The notes below the pieces were generated by a model. That model saw nothing but the letters and a program-made list of their open reading frames with translations. It had not been told where the DNA came from and made no database searches. A program made the translations under genes and the position numbers. From Spirochaetales bacterium (GTDB lineage: Bacteria > Spirochaetota > Spirochaetia > Sphaerochaetales > Sphaerochaetaceae): a stretch of DNA of 64,000 bases. This document shows positions 41,948 to 49,551 of this stretch, in pieces; position 1 is the first letter of the stretch, and every line of letters begins with the position of its first letter. The stretch lies in the NCBI GenBank assembly GCA_018433865.1, contig JAHDQJ010000010.1, positions 1-64,000 of the forward strand, in the 5' to 3' direction.

Positions 41948-43300
41948 ATGAGAAAAGGCGTGGGGAACCTGCTTGTCCTATGCGGTGCGGCCGTCTTGGT
42001 TGTCACCGCCGTCTCATGTTCTTCGGTGCTCGCACTCGATCCGGTGGTCACAAGCTATCGGAACGCCGACTTTGACAAGGCCTATGAGCGGCTCGCCTTG
42101 ATGGAGGATGAGTACCTTGCCAAGCAAGGTCCTCTGCTCTATGCATTGGATGCGGGGATGCTCTCCCACTACAGTGGCAAGTGGGACGACTCGAACCGTC
42201 ACCTCGATCTCGCCGAGCGTCTCATCCGGGAGCACTACACCGAGAGCCTCAGTGCCAATGTGTCGAGTTATCTGATCAATGATCTTGAGCGTCCCTATCA
42301 GGGGGAAGACTACGAGGATATCTATGCGAACCTCTTCAAGTCGCTCAACTATGTGCACCAGGGGGAACCCGAGTCCGCATTGGTGGAAGTGCGCCGGTTT
42401 GCGGAGAAGCAGCAGCTTCTGCAGGACTCGTATGACAGGCTGTTCGCCTCCGTCGAGGCGGCCGGAAGGAATTCCGCTCACATTCCCCTCGACGCCCGCA
42501 TCTCGATCCGCTTCTCTTCGAGTGCATTGGGGAATTGGCTGGGGATGGTCGTCTCCCGAGACATCGGGGAGAAAGAACAGGCCCGATTCTTTGGCGAGCA
42601 AGTCCGTATGGCATTCGAGAAGCAGCGGTCGCTTTATCCGTTCGGGTTACCCAGGACGGTAGATCGTGATGAGGCCCGCTTGGGTGATGGTACCTGTCGG
42701 GTCAACGTGATCGCATTCACCGGGTTGGCTCCGGTCAAGGAAGAGGTGGTCGATCGGTTCTGGATCGCCGACAACACCTATGTGAAGATCGCACTCCCGC
42801 GGATGGTCGCGAGGCCGACGCGTGTCGCTTCCGCCGAGGTCCTGCTCGGAAACGGCCGTTCGTTCCTTCTCGAACCGATCGAGGATATCGGTGCGATCGC
42901 GATGGAGGCGTTCCGGCTGCGACGCTCCTACATAGAGTCGAAGACGGTGATCCGCTCGGTGCTGAAGACGACCGGGACGATGTTCATCGACGCCGCCACA
43001 GGTTCGATGGCAGCCAATGCGAACAGCAGGGAGGAGGCGAACAGGATCGAGTTCTACGGTGCCTTGTTCTCATTCGCCTCCCGCATCTTCAGTGAAGCGA
43101 GTGAACAGGCTGATGTACGGATCAGCCACTTCTATCCCGACAGGGCGTGGGTCGGTGGAATCGACCTGATGCCGGGTGTCTATGAGGCGCGGGTGATCTA
43201 CCGGGATCGCAGCGGTTCGGTCATCGGAGAAAAGCGGCTTGGGGATGTGGTCGTCTCGCCGCGTCGTGTCAATCTGTGGGAGAGCGTATGGCCATGGTGA
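41948..43300 (+). CDS. COG3014-family lipoprotein with TPR-like N-terminus
   Basis: A 450-residue lipoprotein with lipobox VTAVSC (Cys near residue 24). The N-terminal half (about 35-190) looks like helical TPR-type repeats (FDKAYERLALMEDEYL, LKSLNYVHQGEPESALVEVRR). The C-terminal half is beta-rich and ends PRRVNLWESVWPW. This is the COG3014 family, known mainly from clusters with LpoB-like genes. It may scaffold the LPP20/LpoB proteins. Its last bases precede the fifth lipoprotein by 20. Confidence 0.8.
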   Translation: MRKGVGNLLVLCGAAVLVVTAVSCSSVLALDPVVTSYRNADFDKAYERLALMEDEYLAKQGPLLYALDAGMLSHYSGKWDDSNRHLDLAERLIREHYTESLSANVSSYLINDLERPYQGEDYEDIYANLFKSLNYVHQGEPESALVEVRRFAEKQQLLQDSYDRLFASVEAAGRNSAHIPLDARISIRFSSSALGNWLGMVVSRDIGEKEQARFFGEQVRMAFEKQRSLYPFGLPRTVDRDEARLGDGTCRVNVIAFTGLAPVKEEVVDRFWIADNTYVKIALPRMVARPTRVASAEVLLGNGRSFLLEPIEDIGAIAMEAFRLRRSYIESKTVIRSVLKTTGTMFIDAATGSMAANANSREEANRIEFYGALFSFASRIFSEASEQADVRISHFYPDRAWVGGIDLMPGVYEARVIYRDRSGSVIGEKRLGDVVVSPRRVNLWESVWPW

Positions 43301-43320
43301 TGAGAAAGGGGGAGAGCCCT

Positions 43321-44343
43321 ATGGGAAACAAGATGGTGTTGATAAGCGTGGTTGCGGTGTTGCTGTTGTCGGGGTGTGCCACCTGGCGCCAGCAGGAATC
43401 TCCAGGATCCTGGATGGAGACACTCTACGATCGGGAGTACCCGGAGGAAACCTATCTCTGTGCAGTCGGCGCAGGTTCCACCCGTGAGAATGCCGTCAAC
43501 GCGGCGTTCTCCAGCCTCTCCCAGGTGTTCCATGCACAAGTGGATTCGACCATCAGCACGTATGTGAGCAGTACTGCGACGCATGAAGGTTCCGAAGTCG
43601 TTTTCTACGATACCGAGGCGATGATCGACCAAGGGAGCGTGAGCACAAAGACCGACTTGATCATCGGAGCGCAGGTGGTGAACACCTACCGTGCTCCCGA
43701 CGGCATGGTATGGGTCCGTGTCGCAGTCCATCGCAAGAACACTGCACAGCTGTATGAGAAGGAGATGGAACAGCTTGAACAGGATGTTGCCCAGCTGAGG
43801 ATGCGCTCGATGCAGGAAACGAGTGTGCTCGCCCGCTACTTCCGGTTGCAAGGTGCCTTGCCGAAGGCCTTGGCCCACCAGCAGCTTGCCGAACAGGTCC
43901 GCATGCTCACCGGAAAGGACCGTCCGAGTCTCCTCAAGACCATCGAGCGGGAGCTTGATGGCATCGCCTCGACCGTGACACTCTCGCTTGAGGTCCTGGT
44001 GTCCGTGCCTGAGCAGGGAGAGCAGATGCAGAGGCAGATCGAAAGTGCATTCGCCAGCCTTTTCCATGATTACGGGTTTACGGTGGTCAACGACACGTCC
44101 CGATCCGGAGCCAAGGCGGTCATCGGCTACTTCGCCGCCCCGGCACCTGCCAGCGGAAGTCCCTATGCGCATGTCCGCTACCAACTGTCGGTACAGGTCA
44201 TCGAGGGGACGCAGACGGTCGCCTCCTATCGTCTTGAGAAGCGGGAAACTGCATTGAATGATCAGGATGCGATGCAAAGAGCCTTGCGCTCCGCATTGCA
44301 CGACGCAGTGGGAGCGTTGGGTTCACAGCTGGAGGGGCGCTGA
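43321..44343 (+). CDS. LPP20-like lipoprotein with long C-terminal extension
   Basis: A 340-residue lipoprotein with lipobox LLLSGC (Cys near residue 19). The first 150 residues resemble LPP20 (CAVGAGSTRENAVNAAFSSL, GMVWVRVAVHR). A coiled-coil-prone stretch follows (YEKEMEQLEQDVAQLRMRSM), then a C-terminal alpha/beta domain of about 130 residues with no family I recognise. GGGGGAG precedes the ATG at 43321; in-frame upstream ATGs overlap the previous gene. It ends the lipoprotein operon at a strong hairpin. Confidence 0.75.
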   Translation: MGNKMVLISVVAVLLLSGCATWRQQESPGSWMETLYDREYPEETYLCAVGAGSTRENAVNAAFSSLSQVFHAQVDSTISTYVSSTATHEGSEVVFYDTEAMIDQGSVSTKTDLIIGAQVVNTYRAPDGMVWVRVAVHRKNTAQLYEKEMEQLEQDVAQLRMRSMQETSVLARYFRLQGALPKALAHQQLAEQVRMLTGKDRPSLLKTIERELDGIASTVTLSLEVLVSVPEQGEQMQRQIESAFASLFHDYGFTVVNDTSRSGAKAVIGYFAAPAPASGSPYAHVRYQLSVQVIEGTQTVASYRLEKRETALNDQDAMQRALRSALHDAVGALGSQLEGR

Positions 44344-44354
44344 GCGTCCCCTCC
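44331..44354. terminator. Hairpin at the end of the lipoprotein operon
   Basis: GGAGGGGCGC (44331-44340) pairs with GCGTCCCCTCC (44344-44354) with one bulged T; the loop is the TGA stop codon itself. No clear T-run follows on either strand, so it may act with Rho or as a 3' stabiliser between the convergent operons. Confidence 0.5.
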
Positions 44355-44364
44355 GTATACTGTA

Positions 44365-45330
44365 CTATTTGTCGTCTATCGCGAAGGATGATCCGAGAGC
44401 CGAGGGGGAGGCGAACGCTCCCTTGCGGTTCTGGTTGAGGATCGTCATCACCGAAAGGGTGAAGAAGGTGATGAGGTAGGGAGCGAAGGCAAGGAACTGC
44501 GTCGGGATGACCATCTTGATTCCCGCGGCTTGCAAGCTGAATTGCAGGCTTGTGATTCCGCCGAAGACAAGGGTTCCGATGACCGCCTTCCCGGGATTCC
44601 AGGTGGCGAATATCACGAGCGCGATGACGATCCATCCCTTCCCACCGGTCATCCCGTCATTCCAGCTCGGGGTGAACGAGAGCGAGAGGCATGCGCCGCC
44701 GAGTCCCGCGAACATGCCGCCGATGATCGTGTAGAGGTAACGCAGCCGGGAAACCGAAAGTCCCATCGCCGCGGCGGTCTTCGGGGATTCCCCGACAGCC
44801 CTGATCGCCAGTCCGTGCTTCGTCTTGTACATGAAGAACCACGCGAACGGGATGATCAGGTACAGCAGGTAGGTGAGGATGCTCACGTCGAAGAATGCAC
44901 CGAGCACCGGGATATCCTTCAGCAGGGGAATGGCGATGTTGTCGAACTTCTTCGGGAGATTCATGCCGACCAGGTTGTAGTTGTTCGAGACGGGACCGAG
45001 CCGCTGACCGAGGAAGTTTGCCAATCCGGTTCCGAACATCGTGATGGCCAGTCCGCTGACCACCTGGTTTGCCCGCATGGTGACGCACAAAAATGCGTGG
45101 ATCAGCGAGAGCATTCCCCCGGTGAGCATCGCGACCACGAGACCGACATAGAGGCTTCCCGATGCGAGTGTGCTTGCGAACGCGGTGAGCGCACCCATGA
45201 GCATCGTCCCCTCCATTCCAAGGTTCAGCACACCGGTCTTCTCCGTGTAGATCTCACCGATGGTGGCGAAGGTAAGCGATGTTCCCATCGCGATGGTCGC
45301 TGCAAGCAACTTGGTGATGAAATCCATCAT
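44365..45330 (-). CDS. BMP-type ABC transporter permease 2 (nucleoside family)
   Basis: A 321-residue inner-membrane permease of the branched-chain/ribose/nucleoside superfamily, with eight to ten hydrophobic segments. Conserved features are TEKTGVLNLGMEGTMLMGAL near the start, MRANQVVSGLAITMFGTGL, and AVGESPKTAAAMGLSVSRLR, the cytoplasmic loop contacting the ATPase. It pairs with the upstream permease, overlapping it by four bases. Likely cargo is purine or pyrimidine nucleosides, by analogy with PnrABCD and YufNOPQ systems. Confidence 0.9.
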   Translation of the reverse strand: MMDFITKLLAATIAMGTSLTFATIGEIYTEKTGVLNLGMEGTMLMGALTAFASTLASGSLYVGLVVAMLTGGMLSLIHAFLCVTMRANQVVSGLAITMFGTGLANFLGQRLGPVSNNYNLVGMNLPKKFDNIAIPLLKDIPVLGAFFDVSILTYLLYLIIPFAWFFMYKTKHGLAIRAVGESPKTAAAMGLSVSRLRYLYTIIGGMFAGLGGACLSLSFTPSWNDGMTGGKGWIVIALVIFATWNPGKAVIGTLVFGGITSLQFSLQAAGIKMVIPTQFLAFAPYLITFFTLSVMTILNQNRKGAFASPSALGSSFAIDDK

Positions 45331-46385
45331 GCGGCCTCCTTCTTGATGAACTTGAGCTTGTGTTCGACGAAGATGCTTCCGGCAAGCAACGGGATGAGCA
45401 CCAGCCCTTGCAGGACCTCACCCATCGATTCGGGCAGCTTCATCGCGATCTGCAGCGCGTCGGCCCCTGTGGTGAGGGCTGCCATCACGACTGCCACGAG
45501 TATCGAGGCAAAGGGATTCAGGCCGCTCATCCACGCGATGATGATACCGGTGAACCCATATCCCGCGTTGACACCCTTGGTCAGCCTGTGTGCGATCGCG
45601 GCGGTGTTCACCGATCCGGAGAGTCCGCAGATGGCTCCGGAGAGGATCATGGCAAGGACGATGTTGCGCTTGATCGATACCCCTTGGTACCGTGCGGCCT
45701 TGGGATTCTTTCCGATCATGTTCAGCTCGAATCCCCATCTGGTCTTGTAGAGGAGGAACCAAAGCAGGACCACCAGCGCAAGCGCGATGAAAATTCCTGC
45801 ATGAACCTTCCCCCATATCTGGGGCAGCCACGCCTCACGCGGGAATTCCGGGGTTCCCATGTTCCCCAGCGGAGCCTTCCATTTGTTGATGTAGAGGTAC
45901 TCGGCCAATCCGATGGCAACATAATTGAGCATCAGCGTGGTCAGCGTCTCGTCGACCGACCATTGTGCCTTCAAGAATCCGGGAACGCCGGCCCAAAGGG
46001 CTCCGAGCGTCATGCCGACCGCCAATCCGACAGGCAGCAGCATCGGTACCGGAAGGAATCGCCAGAACTGCATGACCCAGGTGATGCCGATCGCTCCCCA
46101 GACATACTGGCCCTCCGCACCGATATTCCAGAACTTCAGGCGGAACGCGATGCCAACCCCGAGGCCGCACATGAGCAGGGGCAAGGACTCTACGATCGTG
46201 TATTGGAACCGTCGGGCATTGCCGAACGCACCGTTGAGCATCGCACCATATGCTTGCAGGGGATTTGACTTGGAGGCGATCAGGACGATCGCTCCGAGCA
46301 TGAGGGAAACGATGAATGATACCAATGGGATGAGGATTGCCATGCGCTTCGATCTTGTGTCACGTTTCTCGACTACCACCCTCAT
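45327..46385 (-). CDS. BMP-type ABC transporter permease 1 (nucleoside family)
   Basis: A 352-residue inner-membrane permease of the same superfamily. It begins with a basic cytoplasmic end and a first helix, then MLNGAFGNARRFQYTIVES and WNIGAEGQYVWGAIG, and has the ATPase-contact loop MIGKNPKAARYQGVSIKRN. It overlaps the ATPase gene by four bases upstream and the second permease by four downstream, so the three are translationally coupled. Confidence 0.9.
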   Translation of the reverse strand: MRVVVEKRDTRSKRMAILIPLVSFIVSLMLGAIVLIASKSNPLQAYGAMLNGAFGNARRFQYTIVESLPLLMCGLGVGIAFRLKFWNIGAEGQYVWGAIGITWVMQFWRFLPVPMLLPVGLAVGMTLGALWAGVPGFLKAQWSVDETLTTLMLNYVAIGLAEYLYINKWKAPLGNMGTPEFPREAWLPQIWGKVHAGIFIALALVVLLWFLLYKTRWGFELNMIGKNPKAARYQGVSIKRNIVLAMILSGAICGLSGSVNTAAIAHRLTKGVNAGYGFTGIIIAWMSGLNPFASILVAVVMAALTTGADALQIAMKLPESMGEVLQGLVLIPLLAGSIFVEHKLKFIKKEAA

Positions 46386-47923
46386 GCTTCCCTCCTGACG
46401 GAGCCGGCTCCCGCCATCATCATCCCGAGCTCCTCGGTGTTGGTTTCCTTCACGTTCCTGAGGCCCATGATCTTTCCTTCGAACATCACGGCGATCTTGT
46501 CCGCGACCATCTGCAGTTCCTCGAGCTCCTCGGAGACGAGCAGGACCGCGTTGCCCTTGTCCCGTTGGCTGATCAGGTTCTGCCGGACCGCCTCGGTCGC
46601 ACCGACATCAAGTCCGCGGGAGGGGTAGACAGCGATGAGCACGCCACCGCAGGAGTCGATCTCCCTGGCAAGGATCGTCTTCTGGATATTCCCTCCCGAG
46701 AGGAACTTCACGCAGGTATCCTGGTCGGGTGTCTTGATCGTGAAGGCCTTGATCAGCTTGTCGGCGAACGCACGCATGAAGGTCTTTTTGATCACCGCGC
46801 CCCTGGAGATCTCCTCGGTACGGTACTTCTTCATCGCGAGGTTCTCCCCGACGCTCATGTCACCTACCACACCCATCGCTCCACGATCGGCGGGTATGTG
46901 GCTTACTCCTGCCTTGATCACCTGAAGCGGCGTCGCGTTGGTCATGTCCCGTCCGTCGATCGCTATCGTTCCCTTGTTGCACCGGAGCAATCCGGTGATC
47001 GCTTCTGTAAGTTGGGTCTGGCCGTTTCCTGCCACTCCTGCGATGCCGACGATCTCTCCCCGGTGGATCTCCAGCGAGACATCATCCAGAAGCGGTCGTG
47101 ATCCGAGCGGATTGTCGACAGTCACATGGTCGACCTTCAGCTTGATGCCACCGGGATTGAAGGGGCAGCGGTCGAGTGAGAAGAGCACGTCCCTGCCGAC
47201 CATCATGTTGGCGAGGTCGCGGGGTGTCACGTCCTTGGTATCGCAGGTGTTCACCGTCTTGCCCCGACGGAGGACCTGCACCTTGTGGCTGAACTCGATC
47301 ACTTCATCCATCTTGTGGGTGATGAAGATGGCCGACTTGCCTTCGCTGAGCATCTTCTTCAGGATATTGTTCAGGTCGCGCGACTCACCGGGAGTGAGCA
47401 CCGCGGTCGGTTCGTCGAGGATCAGGATGTCGGCACCGCGGTACACGAGCTTGAGGATCTCGACCCGTTGCTGTTCGCCGACGCTCAGGTCGTGGATGAT
47501 CGCGTCGGGGTCGACCTGCAGCCCATACCGCTTGGAGAGCTCGGTGATCCGCGCCTTGATCTCATCCAATTTCGGTACGAGCGGGAGGTCGCGCAATCCG
47601 AGCACGATATTCTCGGCCACGCTCATGTTCCCCACCAGCATGAACTCTTGGTGGATCATGTCGATCCCGAGAGCCATGGAGTCCTGCGGACTGTGGATCT
47701 CGGCCAATTCTCCACGGATGTGGATGGTTCCGCTATCGGGTCGGTAGAGTCCCACCAACATGTTCATCAACGTGCTCTTGCCGGCTCCGTTCTCACCGAG
47801 TAGCGCGAGCACCTGTCCGGGGTAGAGCTCCAGAGAGACATCGTCGTTCGCCAGCACACCGGGGAAATGCTTGGTGATGTGTTCCATGCGAACGATCGGG
47901 ATCTGAGGTGTCTGTCGGTTCAT
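46382..47923 (-). CDS. Double-domain ATP-binding protein of the nucleoside ABC transporter
   Basis: A 513-residue ATPase with two ABC domains. The first has Walker A GENGAGKST, signature LSVGEQQRVEILKL and Walker B LILDEPTAVL. The second has a degenerate Walker A (GVAGNGQTQL) and signature LSGGNIQK, as usual for this family. It powers the two permeases that follow. The start at 47923 lies just after a hairpin and a strong terminator that separate it from the binding-protein gene. Confidence 0.92.
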   Translation of the reverse strand: MNRQTPQIPIVRMEHITKHFPGVLANDDVSLELYPGQVLALLGENGAGKSTLMNMLVGLYRPDSGTIHIRGELAEIHSPQDSMALGIDMIHQEFMLVGNMSVAENIVLGLRDLPLVPKLDEIKARITELSKRYGLQVDPDAIIHDLSVGEQQRVEILKLVYRGADILILDEPTAVLTPGESRDLNNILKKMLSEGKSAIFITHKMDEVIEFSHKVQVLRRGKTVNTCDTKDVTPRDLANMMVGRDVLFSLDRCPFNPGGIKLKVDHVTVDNPLGSRPLLDDVSLEIHRGEIVGIAGVAGNGQTQLTEAITGLLRCNKGTIAIDGRDMTNATPLQVIKAGVSHIPADRGAMGVVGDMSVGENLAMKKYRTEEISRGAVIKKTFMRAFADKLIKAFTIKTPDQDTCVKFLSGGNIQKTILAREIDSCGGVLIAVYPSRGLDVGATEAVRQNLISQRDKGNAVLLVSEELEELQMVADKIAVMFEGKIMGLRNVKETNTEELGMMMAGAGSVRREA

Positions 47924-47941
47924 TGTTTGCCCATCCAGGTC

Positions 47942-47959
47942 GGGTTTCCCAGGAAACCC
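47942..47959. promoter_or_regulatory. Second intercistronic hairpin before the ATPase gene
   Basis: GGGTTTC (47942-47948) pairs with GAAACCC (47953-47959) around CCAG. It has no T-run and lies 18 bases upstream of the ATPase start, between that gene and the terminator. It may protect the processed downstream mRNA or tune its translation. Confidence 0.4.
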
Positions 47960-47978
47960 TCATGTCGAAACGAATCTC

Positions 47979-48004
47979 AAAAAAGGGCAGACCGGAGTCT
48001 GCCC
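47979..48004 (-). terminator. Intrinsic terminator between the binding-protein and ATPase genes
   Basis: On the minus strand GGGCAGAC, a four-base loop and GTCTGCCC (48004-47985) are followed by six T residues (47984-47979). It is a textbook Rho-independent terminator 22 bases after the binding-protein stop. Partial read-through would give more binding protein than membrane components, a common ABC operon design. Confidence 0.88.
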
Positions 48005-48026
48005 TCTCTGAGCGGTATGCACACGC

Positions 48027-49121
48027 TTACTTGACCGAACCGATGACGCCTTCGACGAACCAATCCATCGTCAGCATCTTGTCGTCAGCCATCTTCTCTC
48101 CGGCCTTCTGCCGTACGGCACCGGTGTTGTCCTTCAGCTCGCCCCAGAATACGTCCCAGCTTCCCTTGGCGATCTCATCCTGCTTGGCCATGACCTGCGC
48201 TTGGAAGTCCTTGGGTACCAGCGGGCTGATCGGAGAAAGCTTGACCATGTCGTCCTCGAGGCCGCCCCAGTAGGACTGCTGCTTCCAGGTACCGTTGATC
48301 GCGCTCTCGATGGCGGGGATCATATAGTTGCCCCAGTTCCACATCGGGGAGACCAGTACGCTGTCGCTTCCGACGATGGAACGGAAATCGGCATTGTAAC
48401 CGACGGCAAGCTTGCCGCGTTCGATCGCTGCCTTCGCGGGCTCGGTGGTATCCTGGTGCTGTGCGATGACATCGGCTCCCTGGTCGAGCAGGGCGATCGC
48501 TCCCTGGCGCTCAAGGGAAGGATCGTACCAGGTGTTGGTCCAGACGACGGTGACGGTTGCCTTCGGGTTGATTGCGCGGGCACCGAGTGCGAACGCGTTG
48601 ATGCCGCGGACGACTTCAGGGGTGTTGAACGCGCCGACATAGCCGAGTTTCCCGGAGGTGCTCATCTTCGCAGCGATCATGCCGCTGAGATACCGCATCT
48701 GGTACATCCTGCCGAAGTAGTTCGACATGTTCGGGTTCGAAAGGTATCCGGAGCAGTGCTCGAAGTAGACATCGGGATTCTCTTTCGCAACCTGGAGCAT
48801 GTAGTCCTGATAGTTGTAGGAGTTCGCGAAGACGATCTTGCATCCGGCGTCGACGAGCTGTTCCATGGCACGGGCTGCACCGTCGTTCTCAGGAACGTTT
48901 TCCATGCGGATCACTTCGATCTTGTCGCCGAAGTAGGCTTCGGCAGCCTTGGTTCCCTGGTCGTGCATGTAGGAATACCCCATGTCTCCGGGTGAACTGA
49001 TGTAGATGACACCGACCTTGAACGGCTCATCGGCTTTCGGTGCGGCTTCCTTGCCGCCCTGGGCGAAGATGAGTGTCGTGGACAAGAGCAAAAGTACCAG
49101 CAACACTGACAGTTTCTTCAT
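48027..49121 (-). CDS. BMP-family nucleoside-binding protein
   Basis: A 364-residue exported binding protein of the basic membrane protein (BMP/PnrA/Med) family. The signal region is MKKLSVLLVLLLLSTTLIFA, followed by AQGGKE. Typical BMP segments are VGVIYISSPGDMGYSYMHDQ, GYVGAFNTPEVVRGINAFAL and the tryptophan-rich WTNTWYDPSLERQGA region. Treponema PnrA binds purine nucleosides, so a similar ligand is likely. The ATG at 49121 follows GAAGGAG. A strong promoter and a Crp-like palindrome lie upstream; a terminator lies directly downstream. Confidence 0.92.
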   Translation of the reverse strand: MKKLSVLLVLLLLSTTLIFAQGGKEAAPKADEPFKVGVIYISSPGDMGYSYMHDQGTKAAEAYFGDKIEVIRMENVPENDGAARAMEQLVDAGCKIVFANSYNYQDYMLQVAKENPDVYFEHCSGYLSNPNMSNYFGRMYQMRYLSGMIAAKMSTSGKLGYVGAFNTPEVVRGINAFALGARAINPKATVTVVWTNTWYDPSLERQGAIALLDQGADVIAQHQDTTEPAKAAIERGKLAVGYNADFRSIVGSDSVLVSPMWNWGNYMIPAIESAINGTWKQQSYWGGLEDDMVKLSPISPLVPKDFQAQVMAKQDEIAKGSWDVFWGELKDNTGAVRQKAGEKMADDKMLTMDWFVEGVIGSVK

Positions 49122-49170
49122 AGAAATCTCCTTCGTGTGATATGGATGGAGCCTACCGCTCCACAACCGA

Positions 49171-49199
49171 AGTGTATGCCAGCCCTCTGGTGATGTCAA
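49171..49199 (-). promoter_or_regulatory. Promoter of the nucleoside transporter operon
   Basis: Minus-strand TTGACA (49199-49194) and TACACT (49176-49171) are 17 bp apart. The predicted start near 49164 gives a leader of about 43 nt containing a small hairpin and the GAAGGAG site. Confidence 0.75.
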
Positions 49200-49229
49200 A
49201 TAAAAATCGCAACATATTGCAACTTGTTA

Positions 49230-49245
49230 TGTGAAAGTTGTCACA
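49230..49245. promoter_or_regulatory. Crp/Fnr-type palindrome upstream of the transporter promoter
   Basis: TGTGA (49230-49234), six bases, TCACA (49241-49245). The flanking A and T extend the palindrome to six bases per arm. Its centre lies about 73 bp upstream of the predicted binding-protein transcription start, close to the -71.5 position of class I activator sites. Which regulator binds is unknown; none is encoded nearby. Confidence 0.5.
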
Positions 49246-49437
49246 TTAATGGACCGATATCTGAGGGGGATTCCCCTTGGCAAATCGTGCGTGAACGGTC
49301 CCCTTACCCTCTGTGCATTACACGAATGCGGGGATGTCAGCAACTACCGCAAGGTCTCGTGGGATGAGAAAATGGGCAATCGGATGTGTATTCATTGTGA
49401 CTTTTCGTATGCGAGGGGGTTTTTGTTGTGTCATATA
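49246..49437. other. Non-coding stretch between divergent operons
   Basis: This part of the 430-base gap holds no convincing gene. A short AGGGG/CCCCT hairpin lies near 49264-49277. A plus-strand frame open across it has no family resemblance or ribosome binding site. It is probably leader or spacer between the two divergent promoters. Confidence 0.4.
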
Positions 49438-49466
49438 TTGCAAAGCTGGCGTATCATGGGTACACT
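49438..49466 (+). promoter_or_regulatory. Promoter of the polysaccharide export operon
   Basis: TTGCAA (49438-49443), 17 bp, TACACT (49461-49466). The predicted start near 49473 leaves about 79 nt before the ATG at 49552. Confidence 0.6.
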
Positions 49467-49551
49467 TGATCAGGTCATCGTCGGTGTACAACCGCAATGG
49501 AATCGCGTGCATGATCGCCCCGGTTCAATACTTGTCTGAGAGGGAGAGGAT

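Noticed and set aside
49122-49170. Purine-type riboswitch upstream of the nucleoside transporter
   Set aside because: The leader is only about 43 nt and holds one small hairpin, too short for a purine aptamer plus expression platform.
49231-49539. 102-codon frame in the gap before the polysaccharide export gene
   Set aside because: It lacks a ribosome binding site, overlaps the Crp-like site and the promoter, and resembles nothing known.
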